Positions 43,468-51,525 of a stretch of DNA of 64,000 bases are shown piece by piece. This DNA comes from Desulfovibrio sp. (GTDB taxonomy: Bacteria; Desulfobacterota; Desulfovibrionia; Desulfovibrionales; Desulfovibrionaceae). Location of the stretch: NCBI GenBank assembly GCA_024683955.1, contig JAIKXS010000073.1:17427-81426 (forward strand), read 5' to 3'. The stretch's first letter is position 1; each line of letters starts with the position of its first letter. Both the position numbers and the translations under genes were made by a program. Under the pieces are notes generated by a model that saw only the letters and a list, made by a program, of their open reading frames with translations, searched no databases and was not told the origin of the DNA.

Positions 43468-44409
43468 TTACTTCATACCTTTTTCCGCAAAGTACTTGGC
43501 TGCACCAGGATGGAAGGGAATGGTCACGCCGTCCTTTGCACGGTCGAGGCTGATCTCTGATCCTTTGTTGTGGGCCTTTGCCACGTCTGGAAGATTTTCA
43601 AAGAGGGTCTTTGTGAGAGTATAGGCCACATCATCCGGCATATCCTTGCTCACGACAAGAATGGCCTGGACAGAGAGGGTCGGAACGGCGGCATCCTGGC
43701 CTTTGTAGGTCTTGGCGGGAATGCTATCCTTCACGAGGAAGGGGAAGTCCTTCACAATCTTGTCAACACCCGCGCCTTCGAGGGGGATGAACTGGACGCT
43801 CTGGGCGGTTGTGATGTCCTGGATGGCAGGATTTGGCGTGCCGATAGTGAAGACAAAGCCGTCGAGCTGGCGGTCCTTGAACTGTTCGGCGGTTTCGCCG
43901 TAAGGGAGGAAGATTGGCTGGATATTTTTGTAGGTGAGCCCGAAGGTTTCAAATATCTGACGGCAGTTCAATTCGTTGCCGCTTCCCCTGGCACCGACGG
44001 AAACCTTCTTTCCCTTGAAGCCCTCCATGGTCTTGACGCCGCTGTCCTTTGTTGCGACCACATGAAGGTATTCGGGATAGAGGCGGGCGATGGCGCGGGC
44101 ATTCTGCAGCTTTTCCTTGAAGGGGGCTTTGCCGTTGAATGCTGCGTCGGCCACATCGTTCTGGACCATGGCCATGTTGACATCGCCGCTTTCAATAAGG
44201 CGCATGTTTTCGCCGCTTGCGCCGCTGGCCTGTGCCGTGATTGCAAGGGCGCCGTTACTCTTGGCCGTCAGAGTCTGGGCAATGGCTCCGCCAAGGGGAA
44301 AATAGACTCCTGACGTGCCGCCGGTCGCAAACGTCAGGCGGGTTTCCGCGTGCGCAAGACCGGCACAGAACAGGCCGGCCATAATCATAAGGCCGAGTAG
44401 TTTTTTCAT
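43468..44409 (-). CDS. TAXI-family TRAP transporter solute-binding protein
   Basis: A 313-residue periplasmic binding protein. The signal peptide is MKKLLGLMIMAGLFCAGLAHA. The TAXI signature appears as LTFATGGTSGVYFPLGGAIAQTL (residues about 25-47), with TAQASGASGENMRLIESGDVNMAMVQNDVADAAFNG and KVSVGARGSGNE following. It captures an organic acid (glutamate or dicarboxylates in known cases) and delivers it to the fused permease. It is the first gene of the minus-strand TRAP group and is divergent from the Crp-type regulator at 44645. A GTGA-N6-TCAC site lies in the shared spacer. Confidence 0.93.
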   Translation of the reverse strand: MKKLLGLMIMAGLFCAGLAHAETRLTFATGGTSGVYFPLGGAIAQTLTAKSNGALAITAQASGASGENMRLIESGDVNMAMVQNDVADAAFNGKAPFKEKLQNARAIARLYPEYLHVVATKDSGVKTMEGFKGKKVSVGARGSGNELNCRQIFETFGLTYKNIQPIFLPYGETAEQFKDRQLDGFVFTIGTPNPAIQDITTAQSVQFIPLEGAGVDKIVKDFPFLVKDSIPAKTYKGQDAAVPTLSVQAILVVSKDMPDDVAYTLTKTLFENLPDVAKAHNKGSEISLDRAKDGVTIPFHPGAAKYFAEKGMK

Positions 44410-44535
44410 ACGAATCTCCTTTTGAAAACGGTGGGGTACCAGAGGGGGAAGTATAGAGTTCTCAATGGTATTTGTCTATGGGTTGCTGATTTCTTTGCGT
44501 TCCAAGGCTTCTTGATTGCGCGGCCTTCAACTTTT

Positions 44536-44551
44536 TTGTGATTGAAATCAC
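44536..44551. promoter_or_regulatory. Crp/HcpR-type palindrome upstream of the regulator gene
   Basis: TTGTGA at 44536-44541, six bases, then TCAC at 44548-44551, matching the TTGTGA-N6-TCACAA pattern known for Crp and for HcpR of Desulfovibrio except for the last two bases. It lies 94 bp before the regulator start and 127 bp before the TAXI binding-protein start, in their divergent spacer. Confidence 0.6.
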
Positions 44552-44644
44552 GGTAAAGAAGCCGCATATGTACCAAGTATTACGCAGTGCTGTCTACACG
44601 GCTCCGAATATCATCGTCCTCTACACTCATTACCCGGAGCAGAC

Positions 44645-45343
44645 ATGTCCGACAGGAATTCCCTCAATAAGCCCGATGCCCTTATGCCCTTTCTTCATGA
44701 AGCACCTTTCAGTGCCATGGACGAGAAAGTCCGGGACGCGATCATGCACAAATCGCGTCTTATCCGCTTTTTGGCCGGTGAACCGCTTTATTTACAGGGA
44801 CAGGAAGGGTATCCGCTGTATTTTCTGACCGAAGGTCTTGTGAAGCTTTCAGCAACTGCTTCCCACGGGAAAGAATGTGTGCTGCATATCATACGTCCGG
44901 GAACGTTTGTTGATCTCGGCATGCTTTTTTATGAGGGTGGATCTCCCTGTTCAGCCTTTGCTGTCTCTTCCTCAAAAGCCTATCTTCTTGATAAAAATCA
45001 GATTCTCCTTGTTATGACGGAGTATCCTCTCTTTGCCCTGGAGATTATGCGCCGTATGACCTTGCGTGAGCGTCTTTTTATCAATAAATTGGTTGGTTCA
45101 CAGGGTCGGATATCAGTTGCCTGCCGTGTTTCCTCATGGCTTTTGCACAGAAGTCGCATGGAGGGGGGGAATGTAATTTTTCTTGATGTGAACAGGGAAC
45201 TGATGGCCAGGGTTCTCGGGGTCACACGGGAGAGTTTCTCCAGGGAACTGAGCCGCCTGCAGGGCGCGGGAGCCATTTCCGTCAAACGCCGGGCCATTAC
45301 CCTGCTTGACAAGAAGATTCTCATGAAAGAGGCTCTGCAGTAG
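44645..45343 (+). CDS. Crp/Fnr-family transcriptional regulator, HcpR-like
   Basis: A 232-residue regulator. Residues about 25-145 form the cyclic-nucleotide-type effector domain (GEPLYLQGQEGYPLYFLTEGLVKL, then HIIRPGTFVDLGMLF). Residues about 155-225 form the winged helix with LMARVLGVTRESFSRELSRLQGAGAISVKRRAI. The recognition helix RESFSR (195-200) keeps the Arg-Glu-x-x-x-Arg that in E. coli Crp contacts GTGA. There is no N-terminal Cys cluster, so it is not an Fe-S FNR; a haem or small-molecule effector is possible. GGAG precedes the ATG. GTGA-N6-TCAC palindromes lie upstream of it and of nrfH, so control of nitrite reduction is a reasonable inference. Confidence 0.88.
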   Translation: MSDRNSLNKPDALMPFLHEAPFSAMDEKVRDAIMHKSRLIRFLAGEPLYLQGQEGYPLYFLTEGLVKLSATASHGKECVLHIIRPGTFVDLGMLFYEGGSPCSAFAVSSSKAYLLDKNQILLVMTEYPLFALEIMRRMTLRERLFINKLVGSQGRISVACRVSSWLLHRSRMEGGNVIFLDVNRELMARVLGVTRESFSRELSRLQGAGAISVKRRAITLLDKKILMKEALQ

Positions 45344-45371
45344 TTCTTTTGACTGACTCCCCGGGGGGTTC

Positions 45372-45839
45372 ATGGCTACGTGTATTCTTTATTCATCACA
45401 GACCGGCAACACAAAATTTCTGGCCGATGCTCTTGCCAGAGAACTCGATCTTCCCCTCTATCCGGTGGAGACTCCTCCTCCTGACTCCTTCTCCACGTAT
45501 GCCCTTGGCTTCTGGCTCAAGCGCGGCATGCCTGATGAAAAGATGCTTGCCTTCATGAAAACATTGTGGGGAAAGGACATTTATTATTTCTGCACGCATG
45601 CTGCCTGGCCTGATTCCGAACATGTGCGGTCCATGCGGCTCGCCGTGGCAAGGCTGCTTGAGGCGCAGAACAACCGGGTGCTTGGTTTTTTTACCTGCCA
45701 GGGACGTGTGGCGCAGACGCCGCATCACAGGATGACAGTTGAGAGGAGGATGCGTCTGGAGGAGGCCGAACGACACCCCGATGCCGCGGATACCGATGCA
45801 CTGATTCACGGGGCGCGTCTGGCGCTTTTTGGCATATAA
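45372..45839 (+). CDS. Flavodoxin-family protein
   Basis: A 155-residue protein with the flavodoxin FMN loop ILYSSQTGNTKFLADALA at residues 5-22, followed by GKDIYYFCTHAAWPDSEHVR and VLGFFTCQGRVAQ, which fill the other FMN-contact positions. It resembles the short flavodoxin-family proteins of gut anaerobes (BilS-like) more than classical electron-carrier flavodoxins. It starts 28 nt after the regulator stop and is probably co-transcribed with it. A redox-partner role is likely; the partner is unknown. Confidence 0.82.
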   Translation: MATCILYSSQTGNTKFLADALARELDLPLYPVETPPPDSFSTYALGFWLKRGMPDEKMLAFMKTLWGKDIYYFCTHAAWPDSEHVRSMRLAVARLLEAQNNRVLGFFTCQGRVAQTPHHRMTVERRMRLEEAERHPDAADTDALIHGARLALFGI

Positions 45840-45867
45840 CGGTTTTTCATTCCTTTCTTTACCTGTA

Positions 45868-45899
45868 CGAAAAAGGCCTGCGTTTGCAGGCCTTTTTCG
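45868..45899. terminator. Bidirectional intrinsic terminator
   Basis: Perfect 14-bp arms 45868-45881 and 45886-45899, loop GTTT, with five A and five T in the stem. It separates the convergent flavodoxin and nrfA genes. Confidence 0.85.
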
Positions 45900-45946
45900 T
45901 GGATCCGGAGATTCTTCATCACACGCCTTGAGAGGCGCGGTATGGT

Positions 45947-47530
45947 CTAGTTATTTGCCGATACTTCCTTTGTTTTTATCCGTTCCTGCCCCTTCCAGGT
46001 GCGCCCGTGCTTCGGCATGACCGGCAGAAGCTTTGTCCACGGATGCTTGGAAAGAAATTCCTCGTCCTGCTGGAGTTCGCGGCTCATATGGGTGATGGGC
46101 GGAACAATGGTCTCGATTTCGCCGGCAAGAGACTGGGCTATGCCAAATCTTGTGGCCTCGGTTGCCAGGTCGACGGCCTTCTGGCTGCATTCAAAGGAAG
46201 TCATGAGTGTATCAAGCTGCTTTGCCGGGTTGTGGAAGCCGATGCTGTTCTCGGCGGACACATAATCCCAGAAAAACTGTCCCTTGCGGACCATTTCGCG
46301 CGCTTCGGCCATGAGAGCGTCGTAGTTTTCAGCCTTCTCGCCTTCCCAGGCGTTTGCGAGGCGTACGGCTTCATGGGCCTTGACCGAGATGCGTTCGGCC
46401 TCAAGCAGGCGGGCAAAGACCTTGTCCTGGATGTAGAGCACGCGGCTTCTCAGGTATTCCGGAGTCTTGTCAGCATGGCACTGACGGCAGGCGCGCATTT
46501 CCTTGTCCTTCATGGGGGATGTCATCCAGTGGCTTGAGACCTTCTTGCCGTCTTCACGGACATACTGCATATGGCAGTCAGCGCAGGAGACACCTGCGGC
46601 ACCGTGGGGGCCGTCGTGGAAGGTTTCGTAGTCGGGATGCTGGGCCTTGAGCATGGAAACCTTGGAGGCAGCGTGGACCCAGTCGGTGAAGGGGGTCTCC
46701 TTGCCGTTCGCATCCATCGGACCGCGGGTCTTGTAGTATTCATAGGCGGCCTGTGCGCTCTTGCCAAGATCCCAGGGGAAGGCCGGGCGAAGCAGGGGAC
46801 CGCGTCCCTTGGCGGTAAAATAGTATTCCACATGGCACTGGGCGCAGACGAGGGTGCGCTTTTCGTTTCGGGAAATCTTGTTCCAGTCCTGACCGGAGCG
46901 CTTCAGCCAATCCTTCAGCGGTTCGGAGTAGGGACGCAGCTCCATGGTGCCCGGATCGTGACAGGTCACGCAGGAAATGGATTCGTCCATGGTCACGCTT
47001 TCGGGACCACGGAATTCATTGACGTCCTTTGACCAGAAGTCGTCACCGTATTTTTCCATCCACTGCATGAGTCGCGGTGTTTTGCAGTTCCAGCAGGTCG
47101 CGGGCATATGGCCCTTGCCGTCGGCGCTGAAACTGTCAAGGCGGTCGATATTGACGAAATCCTCCACCGCATGGGTGTGTCCTCTTGGCTCATTGTATTC
47201 GTACATGAACGGGTAGCCCAGCCAGAGGTTCTTCAGATAGGGCTGTGTGTGCTTGAAGCCCTTGGGCAGCGGATCAAAGTTATTATGCTTGTGGAAGGCG
47301 ATGGAGCCCTTATAGTCAGTCACGATCTCGCTTTCGTTGTTCTTCATGTACGATGCGTACTGTGAGGGAAAGCGTTGGGCAAAGGCCTTGGAGGAAAGTT
47401 CGGTTGGGGCGATGCCTGTTTTGTAGGTGGGAGGTGTGAGTTCGCTTGACACATCGTTGCACCCTGCAAGCGCCCAGACGCCCAGGAAGGCACAACAAAG
47501 CGCACCCGCACGGAGAAGACGCTTATTCAT
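45947..47530 (-). CDS. nrfA: Ammonia-forming cytochrome c nitrite reductase, pentahaem subunit
   Basis: A 527-residue periplasmic enzyme that reduces nitrite to ammonium with six electrons. The N-terminus is a lipoprotein-type signal ending WALAGC (Cys24). The catalytic haem motif is CWNCK (146-150), with Lys as axial ligand, followed by CVTCH (187-191), CAQCH (229-233), CADCH (316-320) and CRQCH (348-352). KAQHPDYETFHDGPHGAAG lies before haem 4. Its start overlaps the nrfH stop by 8 nt. Together they form the membrane-bound menaquinol-nitrite reductase complex first characterised in Wolinella and Desulfovibrio. Confidence 0.97.
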   Translation of the reverse strand: MNKRLLRAGALCCAFLGVWALAGCNDVSSELTPPTYKTGIAPTELSSKAFAQRFPSQYASYMKNNESEIVTDYKGSIAFHKHNNFDPLPKGFKHTQPYLKNLWLGYPFMYEYNEPRGHTHAVEDFVNIDRLDSFSADGKGHMPATCWNCKTPRLMQWMEKYGDDFWSKDVNEFRGPESVTMDESISCVTCHDPGTMELRPYSEPLKDWLKRSGQDWNKISRNEKRTLVCAQCHVEYYFTAKGRGPLLRPAFPWDLGKSAQAAYEYYKTRGPMDANGKETPFTDWVHAASKVSMLKAQHPDYETFHDGPHGAAGVSCADCHMQYVREDGKKVSSHWMTSPMKDKEMRACRQCHADKTPEYLRSRVLYIQDKVFARLLEAERISVKAHEAVRLANAWEGEKAENYDALMAEAREMVRKGQFFWDYVSAENSIGFHNPAKQLDTLMTSFECSQKAVDLATEATRFGIAQSLAGEIETIVPPITHMSRELQQDEEFLSKHPWTKLLPVMPKHGRTWKGQERIKTKEVSANN

Positions 47531-47987
47531 AGGAGACCATCCTTTTTGCTATGGGTTGGTGGCGCATATGAGCCACATTGCGGTGGCAGTCGACGCAGTA
47601 GGGCTTCACGGCCATGCTCGCGACGTTGCTGTTGACCTGCGCGTGACAGGCAATGCAGTTGGCATTGACCATGTCGCGTGTCGTCTTGTTCGGTGGAGTT
47701 ACATCGTTGCCCATGCAGTTGCCAAGGAAGTCTTCCAGACCTGCCTTGGCCTTGAACGGGATCTTGCGGAGCCAGTTGTGCGGGGCGTGACAGTCGTTAC
47801 AGGATCGATCCGCGTGGGTGCCGAGTTTATGCGTCAGAGCCGCTTCACTCATAATATGGCAGACGGAACAGAATTGGCGCTGATCCGTGCTGAGCATGGC
47901 ATAGGCTGAAACGATCAGTAATACCGCCCCCGTGAGCACCCCGCCCAGAAAAATCGCAAGCCACGGACGTTTTTCTGGCTTTGCCAT
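47523..47987 (-). CDS. nrfH: Tetrahaem cytochrome c nitrite reductase membrane subunit
   Basis: A 154-residue NapC/NirT-family quinol dehydrogenase. One membrane helix (LAIFLGGVLTGAVLLIVSAYAML, about 10-32) is followed by four CxxCH haem motifs: CSVCH (40-44), CNDCH (63-67), CIACH and CVDCH. It takes electrons from menaquinol and passes them to NrfA. GGAGG lies 4 nt upstream of the ATG at 47987, so the upstream in-frame codons are not used. It is the first gene of nrfHA. A GTGA-N6-TCAC palindrome lies 155 bp upstream. Confidence 0.96.
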   Translation of the reverse strand: MAKPEKRPWLAIFLGGVLTGAVLLIVSAYAMLSTDQRQFCSVCHIMSEAALTHKLGTHADRSCNDCHAPHNWLRKIPFKAKAGLEDFLGNCMGNDVTPPNKTTRDMVNANCIACHAQVNSNVASMAVKPYCVDCHRNVAHMRHQPIAKRMVSYE

Positions 47988-48141
47988 GGCGCCTCCTTCA
48001 GGGGTCAAAACAAACGGGTAGTATGCCCGGCCGGAATTCCGGAGGGCGTTTGATGAGGCCGTACCGGCCAAAAAACGAGAGGTACGGCCCTACAACAAGG
48101 CCGCACCTCCGCGATGTTACAGAAAAGATGATATTTTTGCA

Positions 48142-48155
48142 GTGAGAGGCGTCAC
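48142..48155. promoter_or_regulatory. Crp/HcpR-type palindrome upstream of nrfH
   Basis: GTGA (48142-48145), six bases, TCAC (48152-48155), followed by AAA to give a full TCACAA half-site on one side. On the minus strand a TAACAT hexamer (48119-48114) is centred 32 bp downstream. This is the spacing expected for a class II activator site near -41.5. Confidence 0.6.
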
Positions 48156-48197
48156 AAAGCGTCCAGACTTAAGGGAAAGAAAGGGCTTCGTGACAGA

Positions 48198-49097
48198 CTA
48201 TGCCTGTCCCTTAAAGGAGAGGCCGTTTAGTTTTGCAAGGCCTTCTGTCAGGAACTGGGTTCCCTTGTCGCCGAAGCCCTGGCTCATCAGCATGCGGTAG
48301 ACCTCGTAGGAGGCGGTCATGCCCGGCAGCACGAGACCCATACGCCGGCATTCGTCAAGACAGAGACCAAGGTCCTTGATAAAATGCTTGATGAAAAATC
48401 CCGGTTTGTTGTCCCCTTTGAGGGATCGGCGGCCGAGGGTGTTCATGGCAGCGCTTCCGGCGGCGCCCTTGACGACACCCTCAAGCCATGCGCCTACATC
48501 AAGGCCGGCCTGTTCGGCAAAGAGAAGAGATTCGCAGGTGCTGAACATGACACCGGCAATGGCGATCTGATTCGCGAGTTTTGCCTTCTGTCCCATTCCG
48601 GGACCGCCGCATGGCAGGATCATGGATCCCATTTTTGCGAGCATGGGCTCTATGCGTTTCCTTGGTTCATCATCACCACCGACAAAGATGGTAAGGCGGG
48701 CTTCCCTTGCCCCGATGTCTCCGCCCGTGACGGGACAGTCGAGGGCAAAGCAGCCTTTTCGGGCGGCTTCTCCGGCTATGCGTTCGGCAAGGGCCGGGCT
48801 GGAAGTTGTCATGTCGCAGAGAATGCCTCCCCCGGCGAGCCCTTTCAGAGCCCCGTCTTCGCCAAGCAGCACTTCCTCGACGTCCCTGGGGTAGCCTACG
48901 ATGGAAAAAACCACATCGCTCTGTGATGCCACCATGGCCGGATTTTCAGCCCAGACGGCGCCCTTTTTGACAAGATCTTCCGCCTTGGCCTTTGTGCGGG
49001 TGTAGAGTGTGAGAGGGTAGCCGGCCGCGAGAAGATGTCCGGCCATGCTTTGCCCCATAACGCCTGTGCCAATCCAACCGATGCGAGTCTGGCTCAT
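48198..49097 (-). CDS. NAD(P)-dependent beta-hydroxyacid dehydrogenase family protein
   Basis: A 299-residue enzyme of the 3-hydroxyisobutyrate / tartronate-semialdehyde reductase family. The N-terminal Rossmann motif is IGWIGTGVMGQSMAGHLLAAG (residues 6-26), the substrate-binding loop is DCPVTGGDIGAREARLTIFVGGDD (near 119-142), and the catalytic Lys lies in GGPGMGQKAKLANQ. FFIKHFIKDLGLCLDE near residue 240 is also conserved. The exact substrate (2-hydroxy-3-oxopropionate, 3-hydroxyisobutyrate or a related acid) cannot be told from sequence. It is monocistronic, and a gap of about 200 bp separates it from nrfH. Confidence 0.88.
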   Translation of the reverse strand: MSQTRIGWIGTGVMGQSMAGHLLAAGYPLTLYTRTKAKAEDLVKKGAVWAENPAMVASQSDVVFSIVGYPRDVEEVLLGEDGALKGLAGGGILCDMTTSSPALAERIAGEAARKGCFALDCPVTGGDIGAREARLTIFVGGDDEPRKRIEPMLAKMGSMILPCGGPGMGQKAKLANQIAIAGVMFSTCESLLFAEQAGLDVGAWLEGVVKGAAGSAAMNTLGRRSLKGDNKPGFFIKHFIKDLGLCLDECRRMGLVLPGMTASYEVYRMLMSQGFGDKGTQFLTEGLAKLNGLSFKGQA

Positions 49098-49282
49098 TGT
49101 GTTCTCCCGGGGAGCTGGATGTTTGTTTGTGAGGGTATGCTGGAAGGGGTCCGCGGATATCGCCCATGATCAGGAATACTTGGAAGAGCGCCTGTACGGG
49201 CGTATCAGGAACTGCAAAAGCCACCTGTCCGATCCCTGTTTTCCCTAGCTGCGGACGGGCGGCTGGAACAGCAGAAGTCTAT

Positions 49283-49846
49283 ATGAAAAGGAGGGGAACT
49301 TCTAGCACCGGATGGGAATGGGCGCGTCCCCCCGCATCCGTCTTTTTTCCTTTCCCTGGCGCCCATTCATTGACCCGTACGGCTTTTTTGCCTTTATTTT
49401 TCGGGTATTCCTGTACAACATCTGTCCCATCATTTTTGACGATCTCTTTTATTGGGTGGGGGCTTTTCTTTTTTGTTGCCTTTTGTCTTCTTTTTTTTCA
49501 TTCTAGCGGCCATGCAAGAGGTTTTTTGGCCCATTTGTTCCTTTCGCCCGTTTTCTTTGTTGCGGAGGATGCCTTGGATATTACACTGTACGATTTCTTT
49601 ACGGTTTTTCTTGTTGTGCCCTTCCTTCTCTTTCGTTTTACCTATATCCCTGCCTGGTGTTTTAAGAAGGCGCGTCGCATGAATACGCCTCTTCTTATTC
49701 TTCTTCTCGGGGTTGCGCTGACGGCTATTGCGGGCTTCGTCATTTCTATTGCGGCCCAAGGCTTCTCCATTCGCATTATTGCCCTTGCCGTGGCCGTTCT
49801 TGCGGCGTTTATCCACTATGCCTACACACACGAGAAGACCGTATAG
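49283..49846 (+). CDS. Hydrophobic membrane protein of unknown function
   Basis: A 187-residue candidate. After a polar N-terminus it has about five hydrophobic segments: SFLTISFIGWGLFFFVAFCLLFF, AHLFLSPVFFVAEDAL, FFTVFLVVPFLLFRFTYI, TPLLILLLGVALTAIAGFVISIAA and IRIIALAVAVLAAFIHYAY. I take the ATG at 49283, but the ribosome-binding site is poor. An ATG at 49679 (MNTPLLILLLG) could give a 55-residue two-helix protein instead. It is upstream of the diguanylate cyclase gene by 75 nt in the same direction. Family not recognised, moderately sure that it is expressed. Confidence 0.5.
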   Translation: MKRRGTSSTGWEWARPPASVFFPFPGAHSLTRTAFLPLFFGYSCTTSVPSFLTISFIGWGLFFFVAFCLLFFHSSGHARGFLAHLFLSPVFFVAEDALDITLYDFFTVFLVVPFLLFRFTYIPAWCFKKARRMNTPLLILLLGVALTAIAGFVISIAAQGFSIRIIALAVAVLAAFIHYAYTHEKTV

Positions 49847-49921
49847 GAATCTTAGGGATGGGGATACCCGTGAATTGCCCGTTCAGTTCACGGTTTTTTC
49901 CAGCAGACAGGGAGGTTTCCC

Positions 49922-51178
49922 TTGATCAGTTCCTGGCGTATTGATGTATCCGGCATCTACACGGAAGTACGGGGCAGAAAGGAACAGTATCTCAAACAGG
50001 TTCCCGGGTCTCTCCTAGGGGCTTCCCTCTTCACCTGCATGGTCGAGAGCGATGCGGCTCTTCTGCGGAAGCGGCTTGAACGCGTGCGTTCGGCTTCTGA
50101 GCGCCTCAGATGCACGATCCGGTATAAGGGATCCGGCGGATCTCTTCTTGTCACGCGGATGACCGTCATTCCCGAATGGGGTGAGGACGGCTCCATCACG
50201 GGCTTTTCAGGAGAGGAGGCCTGTCTTGCCTTTGTTTCATCCCGGGCCAAACGGTTCCTTTCCTTTGAGAGCGTGCTGGGCCTTGTGCAGACTCCGACCT
50301 GCTTTGTGGACCGGCAACAGCGTATTCTTGCCGTGAACGCCGAATTTGCCGGGCTCTGCAAGACCTCGCCAGAAGATCTGGTTGGTCAGGATATCCATAC
50401 CTGTGATCTCAAGATTCTTTCCTATTTTGACGAGGATTGCGAAAAGCTCCTGGCGGGGGAGCCTGTTCCCGAACGGAATTTTTCCATGGGGGGACGGGAT
50501 TTTTTTTCCCGCATGTTTGCCATGCCCGATGCCAAGAGTGGCGTCAAAGCTGCCTGTCTGGTTTTTCGGGATGTGACGGTTTTGAAGGATCTTGAGCGAC
50601 GTCTTGAAGAGGCAAACAGAAGACTTTCCCAGATGAACGAGCGTGACTATCTTACGGGCTGCTACAACAGACTGCACTTTGACAGAACGCTCGCCCGCAT
50701 GCAGCGAATTATTCTGGCGCAGAAGAAGGACGAAAGAATCCATTTTTCCCTTATCATGCTCGATGTGGATCTTTTTAAACGGTTTAACGACACCTACGGG
50801 CATGTTGAGGGGGACCATTGCCTCATCTCGGTGGCAAAGGCGCTTGAGGGGATTGCGGAGAAGGCCGGGGGCGCGCTCTTCCGTTACGGAGGTGAGGAGT
50901 TCACGGTGCTTCTTCCGAACTGCAGGGTTGACACGGCTGCGGGGATTGCAGAAGAAATGCGGCGTGCGGTCTTTTCTCTTGGCATTCCCCATGGCGGCCA
51001 TAAGAAGGGCTTTGTGACCATAAGCCTCGGTGTTGCCGGGACGGAGGGCATGACAGCAGCCCTTCTTTCCAAGAGGAGAAAATGTCTGCTTGAGGAGGCC
51101 GACAGTGCTCTCTATGCGGCGAAGCACGCCGGACGGGATTGTGTCCGCCGTGCCGAGTCCGGTCACGTCAAACCGTAG
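49922..51178 (+). CDS. PAS-linked diguanylate cyclase (GGEEF)
   Basis: A 418-residue cytoplasmic signalling enzyme that makes cyclic di-GMP from two GTP. Residues about 1-105 are a degenerate sensor region. A PAS domain spans about 115-225 (VLGLVQTPTCFVDRQQRILAVNAEFAGLC). The GGDEF domain spans about 240-410, with DYLTGCYNRLHFD, IMLDVDLFKRFNDTYGHVEGD and an active-site RYGGEEF. The RxxD inhibitory site normally just before it is not present (GGALF instead), so product inhibition may be absent. It starts at a TTG with GGAGG 6 nt upstream. Its 3' end overlaps the convergent azlD end by 16 nt. Confidence 0.9.
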   Translation: MISSWRIDVSGIYTEVRGRKEQYLKQVPGSLLGASLFTCMVESDAALLRKRLERVRSASERLRCTIRYKGSGGSLLVTRMTVIPEWGEDGSITGFSGEEACLAFVSSRAKRFLSFESVLGLVQTPTCFVDRQQRILAVNAEFAGLCKTSPEDLVGQDIHTCDLKILSYFDEDCEKLLAGEPVPERNFSMGGRDFFSRMFAMPDAKSGVKAACLVFRDVTVLKDLERRLEEANRRLSQMNERDYLTGCYNRLHFDRTLARMQRIILAQKKDERIHFSLIMLDVDLFKRFNDTYGHVEGDHCLISVAKALEGIAEKAGGALFRYGGEEFTVLLPNCRVDTAAGIAEEMRRAVFSLGIPHGGHKKGFVTISLGVAGTEGMTAALLSKRRKCLLEEADSALYAAKHAGRDCVRRAESGHVKP

Positions 51179-51525
51179 TGCCTGGCAAGTATCAGGAGCC
51201 CTATGCCGACGGCGATGGGTAAAAAGTAGTTTTTTGAAATGAGCGCCACAACGAACGACGGGATGGACACCATGAGGAAAAGATTGGTGGTGCTGAGGTT
51301 GAACACACCATCGTAGAAGAAGATTTCCGATCCGACAAGGGCCGCCATGACCGCCACGGGCACAAAATCAAGCCATCGGCGGAAGATCGGTGGCAGGGCG
51401 GAACTTTCAAGAAAGGTGATGGGAAGAATTTTTGGCCCGACCGTCACAAGGATACAGCCAAGAAGACAGAGCAGAAGCTGCTGTGTCCTGCCGTCCGTCA
51501 ACGTCTGTACAATGCTCTCAAACAT
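51163..51525 (-). CDS. azlD: AzlD-family branched-chain amino acid exporter subunit
   Basis: A 120-residue membrane protein with four hydrophobic helices (QQLLLCLLGCILVTVGPKILPI, FVPVAVMAALVGSEIFF, NLFLMVSIPSFVVALIS, YFLPIAVGIGLLILAR). VTVGPKILP corresponds to the conserved AzlD motif. It forms a two-component exporter with AzlC. I chose the ATG at 51525, 6 nt after GAGGGA; an ATG two codons earlier would touch the ribosome-binding site. It overlaps the azlC end by 8 nt. Confidence 0.88.
   Translation of the reverse strand: MFESIVQTLTDGRTQQLLLCLLGCILVTVGPKILPITFLESSALPPIFRRWLDFVPVAVMAALVGSEIFFYDGVFNLSTTNLFLMVSIPSFVVALISKNYFLPIAVGIGLLILARHYGLT

Noticed and set aside
43570..44313. Long plus-strand open frame opposite the TAXI binding protein
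   Set aside because: It is the antisense shadow of a clear gene and its translation has no recognisable features.
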